Positions 52,967 to 61,156 of a DNA stretch of 64,000 nt are shown here, one piece after another. The DNA comes from Ruminococcus sp. AM22-13 (GTDB taxonomy: Bacteria; Bacillota; Clostridia; Lachnospirales; Lachnospiraceae), in contig NZ_QRIL01000002.1 in NCBI RefSeq assembly GCF_003471165.1, positions 186,001 through 250,000 on the forward strand. The letters run 5' to 3'. The notes beneath the pieces were generated by a model that was given only the letters and a program-made list of their open reading frames with translations, made no database searches and was not told the DNA's origin. Both the position numbers and the translations under genes were made by a program. How positions within the stretch are numbered: the stretch's first letter is position 1; each line of letters opens with the position of its first letter.

Positions 52967-54064
52967 ATGAAAAAAAGATCAAAGTTTCTTGCCATGTTAC
53001 TGTCGACAGCAGTAGCTGTTTCCTCGCTTACAGGAATCAGCGTATTTGCAGCTGACAAAACATCTGGAGAGGAGGAAACCAGAACAGTTGTAGACGCCAC
53101 CGGAGCAGAAGTAGAAGTGCCTGCACATCCGAAGAGAATTGCAGTTCCAGCAATGGTTCTGCCAAATATGGTTTATGCATTACAGGGAAATGCAGAGAAT
53201 ATGGTATCTATTCCACCGGCAGCATATTCAGGATGGGAAATGTCTATTTTGAAAGATCTGGCTCCGGAACTGGAAGATGTAGATACTACAATGGTAAATG
53301 ATGACTTTTCAGTAAATGTAGAAGCTCTTGCAGATGCAGATGTGGATTTAGTACTGAACTGGGATTCAGAGACTGACCAGGCAGAGCAGTTAAAGGCATT
53401 GGGAATTCCATGTGTACTTGTGTCTTCTGCAAAAGATATGGACGGCCTGAAAAGTCTGGTTACTATGCTGGGAGATGCATTAAACTGTGAGGATCGTGCA
53501 AAACAGGTAACAGACTGGTATGATGAAACTATGGATTATTTTAACAGCAAGGCAGATGAGGTTGCTGCTTTATCAGAGGATGAAATGCCAAGAGTTCTTC
53601 ATTTCCAGAATGTACATGAGATGACCTGCTATACAGGTGGGATTAATACTTATATTACAACACTTGAAGGTGGACAGAATTTCACACTTCCTGAAGACAT
53701 TACAGAACCTTCAATGGAAACAATCCTAGAATATGATCCGGAGATTATTTTTATCAGTAATTTCGATGATGTAACTCCGGAAGATTTCTATGAGAACAAA
53801 CTGGAAGGACAGGATTGGAGTAACGTGAGCGCTGTTAAAAATCATAAGGTTTATAAAGTTCCATGTGGATTATACCGTTGGGCTCCGCCAAATACATTTG
53901 AAAAACCACTTTATATGAAATGGACAGCATCCATTGTACAGCCGGAGATTTTCTCTGATTATGATATCAGAACAGAAATCAGCGATTTCTACAAAGATTA
54001 TTATGGATATGAGCTCAGTGATGAGCAGTTGGACAGCCTCCTGAGATTGGATTTAAATAAATAA
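52967..54064 (+). CDS. ABC substrate-binding protein, metal-chelate/cobalamin type
   Basis: This 365-aa exported protein of the BtuF/FecB fold starts after a signal peptide (ending near GISVFAAD). It has the helical-backbone pattern VVDATGAEVEVPAHPKRIAV and PEIIFISNFDD. A signal peptidase I site is visible but no lipobox cysteine. It lies directly after the cobalamin riboswitch, so corrinoid or a related tetrapyrrole is the likely cargo. The downstream order is permease, ATPase, NifH-like, component-1-like. Confidence 0.88.
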   Translation: MKKRSKFLAMLLSTAVAVSSLTGISVFAADKTSGEEETRTVVDATGAEVEVPAHPKRIAVPAMVLPNMVYALQGNAENMVSIPPAAYSGWEMSILKDLAPELEDVDTTMVNDDFSVNVEALADADVDLVLNWDSETDQAEQLKALGIPCVLVSSAKDMDGLKSLVTMLGDALNCEDRAKQVTDWYDETMDYFNSKADEVAALSEDEMPRVLHFQNVHEMTCYTGGINTYITTLEGGQNFTLPEDITEPSMETILEYDPEIIFISNFDDVTPEDFYENKLEGQDWSNVSAVKNHKVYKVPCGLYRWAPPNTFEKPLYMKWTASIVQPEIFSDYDIRTEISDFYKDYYGYELSDEQLDSLLRLDLNK

Positions 54065-54084
54065 ACAGAAAAGAGACAATTACA

Positions 54085-55116
54085 TTGAAGGATAACAAAA
54101 AGCATAAAAAAGCAGAGTATGGAATACTGATTACCGGACTGATCATACTGCTGGCAGTTGCATGTATTATTGCGTTGTGTGCAGGACAGTACAGTGTTTC
54201 TGTTCCGGAAGTGATCAAGATACTTGCATCCCGATTTGTAAATGTGACAAAGACATGGAGTAACACGGCAGAAGGCGTAGTATTTACACTACGCCTTCCG
54301 CGTATTATAGGAGCAGTGTTAGTTGGCAGTGCATTATCCTTATCAGGAGCTGCTTATCAGGGCGTATTTAAGAATCCGCTGGTTGCGCCGGATCTCCTGG
54401 GTGTTTCTTCTGGTGCATGTGTAGGTGCATCAGTGGCAATTTTGTTACATTTAAATTCATTTGGTGTGCAGGCAATGGCATTTGTGGCGGGGATTTGGGC
54501 AGTTGGACTTACTTTATTTATTCCACGCCTGATAAAGAATACGAATATGACGATGCTGGTATTGTCAGGAATCATTGTCAAAGGGATCATGGATTCTGTA
54601 ATGGGAATCATCAAATATGTTGCAGATCCGGAGACAGAACTGCAGTCTATTACTTATTGGCAGCTGGGCAGTCTGACAAAGGTATTGCCAAAAGATTTGT
54701 TTACTGTAGGACCGGTGATTGTTGCAGCATCAGTGATTATTTTTCTCCTTAGATGGAGGATTAATATTCTTTCACTGGGAGACAGAGAAGCAAAGACACT
54801 GGGCGTTTCAGTTACAATTGTTCGAAACTTTATTATAATCTGTGCGACATTACTGACTGCATCTGCAGTATGTATCAGTGGAACGATTGGATGGATCGGA
54901 CTTGTGATTCCGCATTTTGCACGAATGCTTACAGGTCCGGATAATACGAAAGTGATTCCCGCCAGTATTTTAATGGGAGCTATTTTTATGGTAGTCATTG
55001 ATACTCTGGCAAGAGCTTTGACAAGTGTAGAACTTCCGCTGAGTATTCTGACAGGAATTATTGGTGCACCATTTTATATTATTATACTTGCCAGACAAAG
55101 GATGAAATTATCATGA
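54085..55116 (+). CDS. FecCD/BtuC-family ABC permease
   Basis: This 343-aa membrane protein has about ten helices and FecCD motifs: LRLPRIIGAVLVGSALSLSGAAYQG, NPLVAPDLLGVSSGACVGAS, GTIGWIGLVIPHFARM, and the ATPase-coupling region near residues 250-270. Such permeases import cobalamin, heme or iron chelates. The start codon is taken as TTG (54085), since no in-frame ATG occurs before the first transmembrane helix. Its end overlaps the ATPase start by 4 bp. Confidence 0.9.
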   Translation: MKDNKKHKKAEYGILITGLIILLAVACIIALCAGQYSVSVPEVIKILASRFVNVTKTWSNTAEGVVFTLRLPRIIGAVLVGSALSLSGAAYQGVFKNPLVAPDLLGVSSGACVGASVAILLHLNSFGVQAMAFVAGIWAVGLTLFIPRLIKNTNMTMLVLSGIIVKGIMDSVMGIIKYVADPETELQSITYWQLGSLTKVLPKDLFTVGPVIVAASVIIFLLRWRINILSLGDREAKTLGVSVTIVRNFIIICATLLTASAVCISGTIGWIGLVIPHFARMLTGPDNTKVIPASILMGAIFMVVIDTLARALTSVELPLSILTGIIGAPFYIIILARQRMKLS

Positions 55117-55892
55117 TATTAGATGTACAGGATTTATCATTTCGATATAGTAAAAATGCGAAACCTATTTTTCATAATGTAAATTTCCAGATGGAAAAGG
55201 GAGAAATTCTCACAATTCTTGGTGCCAATGGTGCCGGAAAATCAACGCTTTTAAATTGTCTGGCAAATATTTTGGAGCCTTGTTCTGGAAAGATTCTGGT
55301 AAATGGAGCCTCTATTCATGACATGAGTCTGAAAAAAGCTGCACAGCTGATTGGTTATGTACCGCAGAATCATGCGCCGGTATATGACTATTCAGTGAGA
55401 GATTTTATAGTCATGGGAAGGGCTCCGCATCTGGGAATGCTGGAAAAGCCATCAGGAAAGGACTATGCGATTGTGGATGAAGTTATACGGGAACTGGGAA
55501 TTGAAAAGCTTGCTGATAAAGCATATACACAGATCAGCGGCGGAGAACGACAGCAGGCACTGATCGGACGTGCTATTGCACAGCAGCCGGAAATTATTAT
55601 GTTTGATGAACCGACCAATCATCTTGATTATGGAAATCAGCTCCGTATGGTCCATAAGATAAAGAATCTTTCTAAGAAAGACTATACGGTTATTATGACA
55701 ACCCATATGCCAGATCATGCAATGATGATAGGCGGAAAAACAGCTATTCTTGGCAGAGATGGAACATTGAAAGTAGGAAAGACAGAAGAAATTATTACAG
55801 AAAAGAAACTTGAGGAACTTTATCAGGTAAAAACCCGAATTGTATATATTCCAGAAGTTGGAAGAAAGGTTTGTGTGGTAGCGGAACAATGA
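55113..55892 (+). CDS. FepC/BtuD-family ABC ATPase
   Basis: This 259-aa ATPase has the Walker A motif ILGANGAGKSTLLNCL, the Q-loop YVPQNHAPVYDY, the signature ISGGERQQALIGRAIA, Walker B IIMFDEPTNHLD and the H-loop MTTHMPDH. It powers the permease encoded 4 bp upstream (overlapping ATGA). Its stop overlaps the start of the NifH-like gene, tying the nitrogenase-like pair to the transporter. Confidence 0.93.
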   Translation: MILDVQDLSFRYSKNAKPIFHNVNFQMEKGEILTILGANGAGKSTLLNCLANILEPCSGKILVNGASIHDMSLKKAAQLIGYVPQNHAPVYDYSVRDFIVMGRAPHLGMLEKPSGKDYAIVDEVIRELGIEKLADKAYTQISGGERQQALIGRAIAQQPEIIMFDEPTNHLDYGNQLRMVHKIKNLSKKDYTVIMTTHMPDHAMMIGGKTAILGRDGTLKVGKTEEIITEKKLEELYQVKTRIVYIPEVGRKVCVVAEQ

Positions 55893-56752
55893 AAATCAGA
55901 AGAGTTGCTTTTTACGGTAAAGGTGGGATTGGAAAATCAACAATTGCTTCTAATGTATCTGCATTACTGGCTATGCAGGGGAAAAAGGTTCTGCATATAG
56001 GATGTGATCCTAAGGCAGATTCTACCAGACTTTTGTGTAAAGAACGGATAAAAACAGTTCTTGAGGTACTTGAAGAAAATGATTGTCCGAAGAGAGAGGA
56101 TCTGGTGCATAGATCAGAATCTGGTGTCTGGTGTGTGGAATCCGGTGGTCCGGAAGCGGGAAATGGATGTGCTGGTATGGGAATTATTACTGCTATGAAA
56201 GAACTGGAACGCCTGGGAGTATTTGAGGAAGACTGGGACGTAGTTATTTATGATGTTCTGGGAGATGTGGTATGTGGCGGATTTTCCGTGCCAATGAGAC
56301 AGAGATATGTAGATAGAGTTTATATTGTATCTTCTGCGGATTTTATGTCTTTATATGCTGCGAATAATATATTAAAGGGTGTTGTGAACTATTCAGATGA
56401 AAGAAATCTGCTGGGAGGCTTTGTATTTAATCATATTCGCGAGCAGGAAGAAGAATGTATAGCAGAGGAGTTTACAAACCGGGTTAAAGGAAGAATAGCA
56501 GCAATTATCAGAGAAAGTAAAGAACTGAAGCTGGCTGATTTCAGAAAAGAGATTTATACTCAGAATATGTCAGCTTCAGATAGTGAAAATTGGAAAGCGT
56601 TTTGCAGACTTTCAGAAGATATTTGCAGGACAGATGAGAGAAGCGTAAGCATATCACAAAATAAAGCAGAGGAAGCACTTCCCATTCCATTAAATGTAGA
56701 TGAGATAGAAAAATTTGGTATGGAACTGAGCAGGAAATTGGATAAATTATGA
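55889..56752 (+). CDS. NifH-like ATP-dependent iron-sulfur reductase
   Basis: This 287-aa protein is a nitrogenase iron-protein homologue. The P-loop GKGGIGKST is at residues 10-18, and switch I includes GCDPKADSTRLL. The two 4Fe-4S ligands are conserved: Cys94 in GNGCAGMGIIT and Cys129 in YDVLGDVVCGGF, so a homodimer bridging one cluster is expected. It should deliver low-potential electrons, coupled to ATP, to a component-1 partner. The partner is encoded next (ATGA overlap). Co-transcription with a B12-riboswitch transporter points to a tetrapyrrole/corrinoid substrate rather than N2; this is an inference. Confidence 0.9.
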   Translation: MKIRRVAFYGKGGIGKSTIASNVSALLAMQGKKVLHIGCDPKADSTRLLCKERIKTVLEVLEENDCPKREDLVHRSESGVWCVESGGPEAGNGCAGMGIITAMKELERLGVFEEDWDVVIYDVLGDVVCGGFSVPMRQRYVDRVYIVSSADFMSLYAANNILKGVVNYSDERNLLGGFVFNHIREQEEECIAEEFTNRVKGRIAAIIRESKELKLADFRKEIYTQNMSASDSENWKAFCRLSEDICRTDERSVSISQNKAEEALPIPLNVDEIEKFGMELSRKLDKL

Positions 56753-57657
56753 GAGGTTTTGAAATTGAGAGAACATTGGACGAGGATACCTGTTCAATGG
56801 AAACGCTACCGGAAAAAATTCTGAAAGTCCCGGGAATCGCACTTGTAGCAGCCGGCACTCCTGCATGTCTGATAAGTCTGTACGATTCAGCGGAAAGAAT
56901 CAATACACTGGATCGTTTATTTCTTTGCCAAATATCTCCTGTAGAGTACAGCTTGGGAAAACAGGGAAAGAAAATATGGCAGGCAGTAGAACAGGCAGCA
57001 AATACAGAAGGAATCAGAGGAGTGATTATATATTCTTCCTGTATGGAAGTTCTGACAATGTGGGATTTTCAAAGAGAAAGAAAGAAAATCCAATGTAAAG
57101 TACCGGTGGAAATTCTGTACAGAGGACCACTTGTGAAAAGACTGGTTGCACCATTAGAAGAATTGAAACTGATTTTTAATAGATGGAATATTGAAATTGA
57201 TGAGTTAAATGAAAAGAAGATCCATAGTTTGAAAAGTACGGGTTCAGAGGAATCTTTATGTGAAAAAGTAAATATAAATAGAAATATGCATGCAGTCGAA
57301 TCATTTGAAATTCAGGAACCTTATTTTATACAGGAAATCAGGAATTTTGCAAATAAAGAATGCGATATCTTACTATTTACCCCAGGCGGCTGCACCAGTT
57401 CTCTGAAACGTCTGCCAATCAATAACCTAAAAAATGTATGGAACACAAGATTTAATGACTATGTTCTCAGTCAGGGAAACATTACTCAGATTTCACAGGA
57501 AATAAAACAAAAATTCCCACAAAACAGACCGCTTTATCTGTTGGAGGCAGCAATACCAAGATTTACAGGAATTAATCTGGATAAGATTGCAGATAATCTC
57601 AGGAAGGCAGGAAAGGAAGTTTATTATATTCCGGATCCGGAAAACAAATATAGATAA
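56749..57657 (+). CDS. Short nitrogenase component-1-like protein (putative)
   Basis: This 302-aa protein starts on the last bases of the NifH-like gene. Its position, and cysteines at residues 40 (VAAGTPACL), 60 (FLCQIS), 98 (IIYSSCMEVL) and 215 (TPGGCTSSLK), fit a NifD/NifK/BchN-like component 1, in which Cys in such turns hold an iron-sulfur cluster. It is much shorter than NifD or BchN (about 420-480 aa), so it may be a minimal homodimer or a divergent member. The match is by context and motif shape and is less certain than the NifH call. Its substrate is unknown. Confidence 0.6.
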   Translation: MRGFEIERTLDEDTCSMETLPEKILKVPGIALVAAGTPACLISLYDSAERINTLDRLFLCQISPVEYSLGKQGKKIWQAVEQAANTEGIRGVIIYSSCMEVLTMWDFQRERKKIQCKVPVEILYRGPLVKRLVAPLEELKLIFNRWNIEIDELNEKKIHSLKSTGSEESLCEKVNINRNMHAVESFEIQEPYFIQEIRNFANKECDILLFTPGGCTSSLKRLPINNLKNVWNTRFNDYVLSQGNITQISQEIKQKFPQNRPLYLLEAAIPRFTGINLDKIADNLRKAGKEVYYIPDPENKYR

Positions 57658-57713
57658 AATAGAGGCACATTGGGGTCGGATCCTGGAAGGCACTGGAAGA
57701 ACATTTCTCTTAA

Positions 57714-58013
57714 TCAGATTACAGACTTTAAAGAAGGATACTCATAACTATTTGTGTACATATATTCAGGCGCACAATCGATTTCTTCATCCAGCCATGT
57801 AACAACCCCATCTACCACTTTACAGTTTTTAAAAATATGTTCATCAGACAACGGTGTAAACACTGGACCTGTTAAAATAGTAGCATCAAAAAGGCGCTGC
57901 TCACCTGTAGAAAATGTAAGAATCATCATCATATCATCCAATGGTTTCGCTGATACTATTTGAACATTTTCTATCTTTTCACTGGCATATACAATTCCAT
58001 TTAACGAAAACAT
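57714..58013 (-). CDS. DUF2442 domain protein
   Basis: This 99-aa protein matches DUF2442: VQIVSAKPLDDMMMILTFSTGEQRLFDA and the C-terminal DGVVTWLDEEIDCAPEYMY. The family is often found in pairs with DUF4160 proteins in toxin-antitoxin-like loci; no partner is adjacent here. The ATG at 58013 has AGGAGGA 7 nt upstream. It is transcribed convergently with the nitrogenase-like operon. Confidence 0.82.
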   Translation of the reverse strand: MFSLNGIVYASEKIENVQIVSAKPLDDMMMILTFSTGEQRLFDATILTGPVFTPLSDEHIFKNCKVVDGVVTWLDEEIDCAPEYMYTNSYEYPSLKSVI

Positions 58014-58071
58014 ACCCATTCCTCCTACTGTAATGGCTTAATCTTATCAAAATATTCTCCTCTGACTGCTT

Positions 58072-58099
58072 TACTTCATAGGGTCAGACCCCGGAAGTT
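58072..58099. repeat. REP-like motif (family 4)
   Basis: TACTTCATAGGGTCAGACCC then CGGAAGTTC. Confidence 0.6.
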
Positions 58100-58115
58100 C
58101 ATAATTTTTTTAATG

Positions 58116-58144
58116 TTGCATTTCGAATGATTTTTGAGTATACT
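58116..58144 (+). promoter_or_regulatory. Promoter of the toxin-antitoxin locus
   Basis: TTGCAT (58116-58121), 17 bp, TATACT (58139-58144). Confidence 0.6.
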
Positions 58145-58150
58145 ATAAAT

Positions 58151-58292
58151 GAGTCAAAAGCTTGCCGGTCATCACGGCTAGAATATGATGAACGTGTATG
58201 TTTAACTTCCGCAAGCGACGGGGTGCTTCAAAGCGTAGAGTATCGCTTACTTGTAAGAAGAGTCTACTGAAAAGTAGATTCTTCTTTTTTAG
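58151..58292 (+). ncRNA. Putative type III RNA antitoxin with terminator
   Basis: A ~100-nt structured non-coding stretch between promoter and toxin. GCCGGTCATCACGGC is a local hairpin, and AGCTTGCCGG can pair with CCGCAAGC further on, a pseudoknot-prone layout. It ends in a terminator (AAGAAGAGTCTACT / AGTAGATTCTTCTT then TTTT, 58255-58290) that would let most transcripts stop before the toxin gene, as in known type III systems. A clear tandem repeat was not seen. Confidence 0.55.
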
Positions 58293-58307
58293 AAAGGACA
58301 ACTTGTT

Positions 58308-58751
58308 ATGAAACTTGTTACGATAAATAATTCACTATTACTCAAATACCATGAAGATCCAGAAGTACTTCAAAAATCTACTCGACCTTATGTACTAGTC
58401 ATACGTCTGAAATATAGGAACACCAATTATGACTTTGCCATCCCCATTCGCTCAAACATCCCAGCCTCTGCACCAAAGAATCAATATTTTGCATTACCAC
58501 CTCGTCCACAGACAAGACCCAAAAACCGTCATGGTTTACATTACATAAAAATGTTTCCTGTCACAAAACAATACCTTATCCGCTACCGTACAGACGGAAA
58601 CCGCTTTGCTACTTTAATTCAAACCATTATTGATAAGAACAGCAAACAAATTGTTAATGAATGTCAACGTTATCTCGATCTTTATAGTCAAGGCATTAAA
58701 CCTTTATATTCAACAGACATTGACTATCTTATAGAACAACTTTACAAATAA
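58308..58751 (+). CDS. ToxN/AbiQ-like type III toxin ribonuclease (putative)
   Basis: This 147-aa protein starts MKLVTINNSLLLKYHED and has the pattern RPYVLVIRL, YDFAIPIRSNIPA and RHGLHYIKMFPV. It resembles the compact fold of ToxN/AbiQ/TenpN-type endoribonucleases, which are held inactive by repeated RNA pseudoknots and act in phage abortive infection. The GAAAGGA ribosome binding site follows the terminator of the upstream RNA. The context (promoter, structured RNA, terminator, toxin) strongly supports a type III system. The catalytic residues cannot be proved by eye. Confidence 0.72.
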   Translation: MKLVTINNSLLLKYHEDPEVLQKSTRPYVLVIRLKYRNTNYDFAIPIRSNIPASAPKNQYFALPPRPQTRPKNRHGLHYIKMFPVTKQYLIRYRTDGNRFATLIQTIIDKNSKQIVNECQRYLDLYSQGIKPLYSTDIDYLIEQLYK

Positions 58752-58756
58752 ACTAC

Positions 58757-58781
58757 TGCCACCTTCACTGGTGGCTTTTTC
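58757..58781 (+). terminator. Terminator after the toxin gene
   Basis: GCCACC and GGTGGC form a short GC stem followed by TTTTTCC. Confidence 0.75.
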
Positions 58782-58857
58782 CTTCTCTCTTTCCACTCTA
58801 TATCCGATTTTATTCTTCTTTTATAGATCTTTTATCGTTACTTTATCCTTCTTAGTT

Positions 58858-58880
58858 GTACTTCATGGAGACAGACCTTG
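58858..58880. repeat. REP-like motif (family 4), variant
   Basis: GTACTTCATGGAGACAGACC. The 520-nt stretch 58782-59301 otherwise holds only further REP motifs and an integrase relic. Confidence 0.45.
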
Positions 58881-59140
58881 ACATCCTTCTATCTTCATTC
58901 GGAATCCACCAGAACCACTATAGAAGTTCACACACATTTGACACATTGACAGGATAACAGAACAATAGCAGAACTTTGATAGCAAAACCTTGTTCCTATA
59001 CTCTATGTCTCTCTCAAAACATATTTTACTCGTTTTGTTTGTTCTGACATAAAGCTTGATTCTAGCATTACCTATTAATTGATCTGCAAACTTTATACTT
59101 TCTTTACAGAACTTTTAGGGCTCGTTTAATCATTTTATAG

Positions 59141-59165
59141 GTACTTCATAGGGTCTGACCCCCAA
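59141..59165. repeat. REP-like motif (family 4)
   Basis: GTACTTCATAGGGTCTGACC immediately before the integrase relic. Confidence 0.55.
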
Positions 59166-59267
59166 TGTGCACGTCAATATCGTTTTCAGCCCCTCTGGTG
59201 GCGAAAGTATGACGGAGACAATGAGGATGTAAGCCGCTTAGACCAATCTTTTCGCAAATACTATAAA
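59163..59267 (-). pseudogene. Tyrosine-recombinase (integrase) relic
   Basis: Minus-strand translation gives FYSICEKIGLSGLHPHCLRH followed by TFATRGAENDIDVHIG, including the catalytic HxLRH motif of phage/ICE-type tyrosine recombinases. Only ~35 residues remain. The fragment is bordered by two REP-like motifs (59141-59165 and 59269-59290). Confidence 0.7.
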
Positions 59268-59268
59268 A

Positions 59269-59290
59269 GGTATTTCATGGTGCCTGACCT
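59269..59290. repeat. REP-like motif (family 4), diverged
   Basis: GGTATTTCATGGTGCCTGACC on the other side of the integrase relic. Confidence 0.4.
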
Positions 59291-59301
59291 TTGCGGGCTC
59301 A

Positions 59302-60195
59302 TTAGAGGCTGATCCCAACGCTAGTTGCAAAATAAACTCGCCCTTGTTCATCATCCAAAATTTCATCTACAGAAATCATCTCTAAACATTGCATCATATA
59401 CACCATAGACCATATTTCATCAAACTGAGAAGATAACTCCATGTGTTGTTCTATCAAATCTTTTGTAATGGTATATGGTGAAAAATCAGGAGCACCATAT
59501 AGATAGTCACTGTTAAGTAATTCTGCTATTTTCTTTGCTAACTTTGAATTTTTTACAGCAGTTTCATAAGAAAAACTCTGTAAAGGTTCACGATTGAATC
59601 CGTAAATGCTATCGGCTCCAATGGGATCTCCCCAATAAGGAAGTATATATAATTCATAATCATCTTTGTCAATAGAACACCATGTCTCCATAATTTTATA
59701 AAAGCGAATCATGAAATTATGAAGCACACAAAAATCTTCTTCGGACAAAAAGCTGCCTTGACGAATCAAAAAGTGGGTTTCATTATTTCTCAGCTTTTGC
59801 AACAGCTCAAGTTCTGTTTTTAACGATTCTCCCTGCACAAGGCTTCTACCAAATAACTTCTTATGTAATGAAATTAGTTCGTTAAATTGAATTTTGTTAA
59901 ATTTTGAAAGGTTTTCATTTGACAACGTATCAAAAAAACTATTTAAATCCGTTGCTTTGAAATAATCGAGTAAGAGTTTTGCATCAGCTTCATTTTTTAC
60001 TTTTCTTATTTCTGCAACCCTGTGATCATTATCATTCAACAGCATTTGCTTCATAATAAGTTCAACAGCATTATGAAGTGACGACACAAAATTTTTCTGA
60101 TACTGGAGTGTTGCTTTTCCATCCTTTATATCATCACAAAAGCGTATGGCAGCTGCCCACGCTTCAAAGGCATTTTCCATCAATACTGGTTTCAT
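59302..60195 (-). CDS. Hypothetical protein with HEPN-like motif
   Basis: This 297-aa, mostly alpha-helical protein is not recognised as a named family. Helix NFVSSLHNAVELIMKQML and the motif LRNNETHFL (R-x4-H) resemble HEPN nuclease domains, which cut RNA in abortive infection and toxin systems. It is next to a Shedu-like gene and a type III toxin locus, which supports a defence role. The N-terminus may be at residue 1 or 6 (MENAFEAW); ribosome binding sites are weak at both. Function is inferred only. Confidence 0.5.
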   Translation of the reverse strand: MKPVLMENAFEAWAAAIRFCDDIKDGKATLQYQKNFVSSLHNAVELIMKQMLLNDNDHRVAEIRKVKNEADAKLLLDYFKATDLNSFFDTLSNENLSKFNKIQFNELISLHKKLFGRSLVQGESLKTELELLQKLRNNETHFLIRQGSFLSEEDFCVLHNFMIRFYKIMETWCSIDKDDYELYILPYWGDPIGADSIYGFNREPLQSFSYETAVKNSKLAKKIAELLNSDYLYGAPDFSPYTITKDLIEQHMELSSQFDEIWSMVYMMQCLEMISVDEILDDEQGRVYFATSVGISL

Positions 60196-60294
60196 ATCTT
60201 GCTTGTTCTTTTCTCTTCAAAAGACAGATACCCATGTCAACAATGGGAGAAGCACGTTCATCCTAACCGTTAACATGAGCGGTTCACTTGCTAT

Positions 60295-61098
60295 TTAAAA
60301 TGATTGAGCTGTTTCTAACTCGCAGGCTTTATCGTACAGATTATCATAATGCAAAGTTAGAATGTTTTGCTGGGTTGCTTTGTTTCGACGATCACGATAA
60401 GTAGCTTCCTTGTAATCCTCACGCAAGCCTGCGACCACAGCATAGTGGAAGCGGCTTGAATCATATTCTGAAAATTCCTTCGGAAGTGAGGATTTGTTGC
60501 TGTACTTGGTAATCGTTACAAACGATGCAGAAAAGTGTGCTTCGATTTCTGCTTTCCAATCATAAATTTGATAAGTACCTTTTCTAAAGGCTTCTCCCTC
60601 GTGTCCAGATTTCAAGGTTGTTCTTCCATTAGGGTGTTCAAGCTCGACAAATACAAACTCATAGCCGCCAGAGCTTTTTCCTATCAACAAATAATCGGCA
60701 ATGTACTTACCTAAAGCAAATTCCGGGAAGACATATGCATCGTGGTGGCCAAAATTATAATACTTAAATACACCAGCAATAATATGATAAGCAGGTCTAT
60801 GATTAATAAAGCGAAGAACGTCTCTTTCGTTTGTATTTGCATCATGAATCAAGGCACAAAATTCTTCATTTAGTTGTTCCATATTACCTTCGTTCTGGAA
60901 ATCAAACAACTCAATATGATTGTTAGGGAACAAACTATTATAGTGTCGAACTGCTGCTGGATACAATCGCCTATGATTTATCTTCCCAAATCCTCTGTCT
61001 CCGACAGCTTTTCTTTCAGTACACAAAATACCCTCATACAGTTGCATCTCCTGTTTGGTAGGAACGCTCTTTATATAGTCTCGTTTATATAAATTCAT
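60295..61098 (-). CDS. Shedu-like (DUF4263) nuclease, putative anti-phage protein
   Basis: This 267-aa protein has a C-terminal PD-(D/E)xK-like core: FPEFALGKYIADYLLIG with a candidate acidic residue (D135), then YEFVFVELEHPNGR (E152/E154), and KGTYQIYDWKAEIEAHF. This arrangement matches DUF4263 (SduA) of the Shedu defence system. The ATG at 61098 has GAGGAAG upstream; a longer frame to 61284 overlaps the XRE gene region and lacks a site. It lies between an XRE regulator and a HEPN-like gene. Confidence 0.65.
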   Translation of the reverse strand: MNLYKRDYIKSVPTKQEMQLYEGILCTERKAVGDRGFGKINHRRLYPAAVRHYNSLFPNNHIELFDFQNEGNMEQLNEEFCALIHDANTNERDVLRFINHRPAYHIIAGVFKYYNFGHHDAYVFPEFALGKYIADYLLIGKSSGGYEFVFVELEHPNGRTTLKSGHEGEAFRKGTYQIYDWKAEIEAHFSASFVTITKYSNKSSLPKEFSEYDSSRFHYAVVAGLREDYKEATYRDRRNKATQQNILTLHYDNLYDKACELETAQSF

Positions 61099-61156
61099 AA
61101 TACTTCCTCGGATAATATCAAATAAAGAATGTTGTTCAAATATGCTGCAATGCTGT

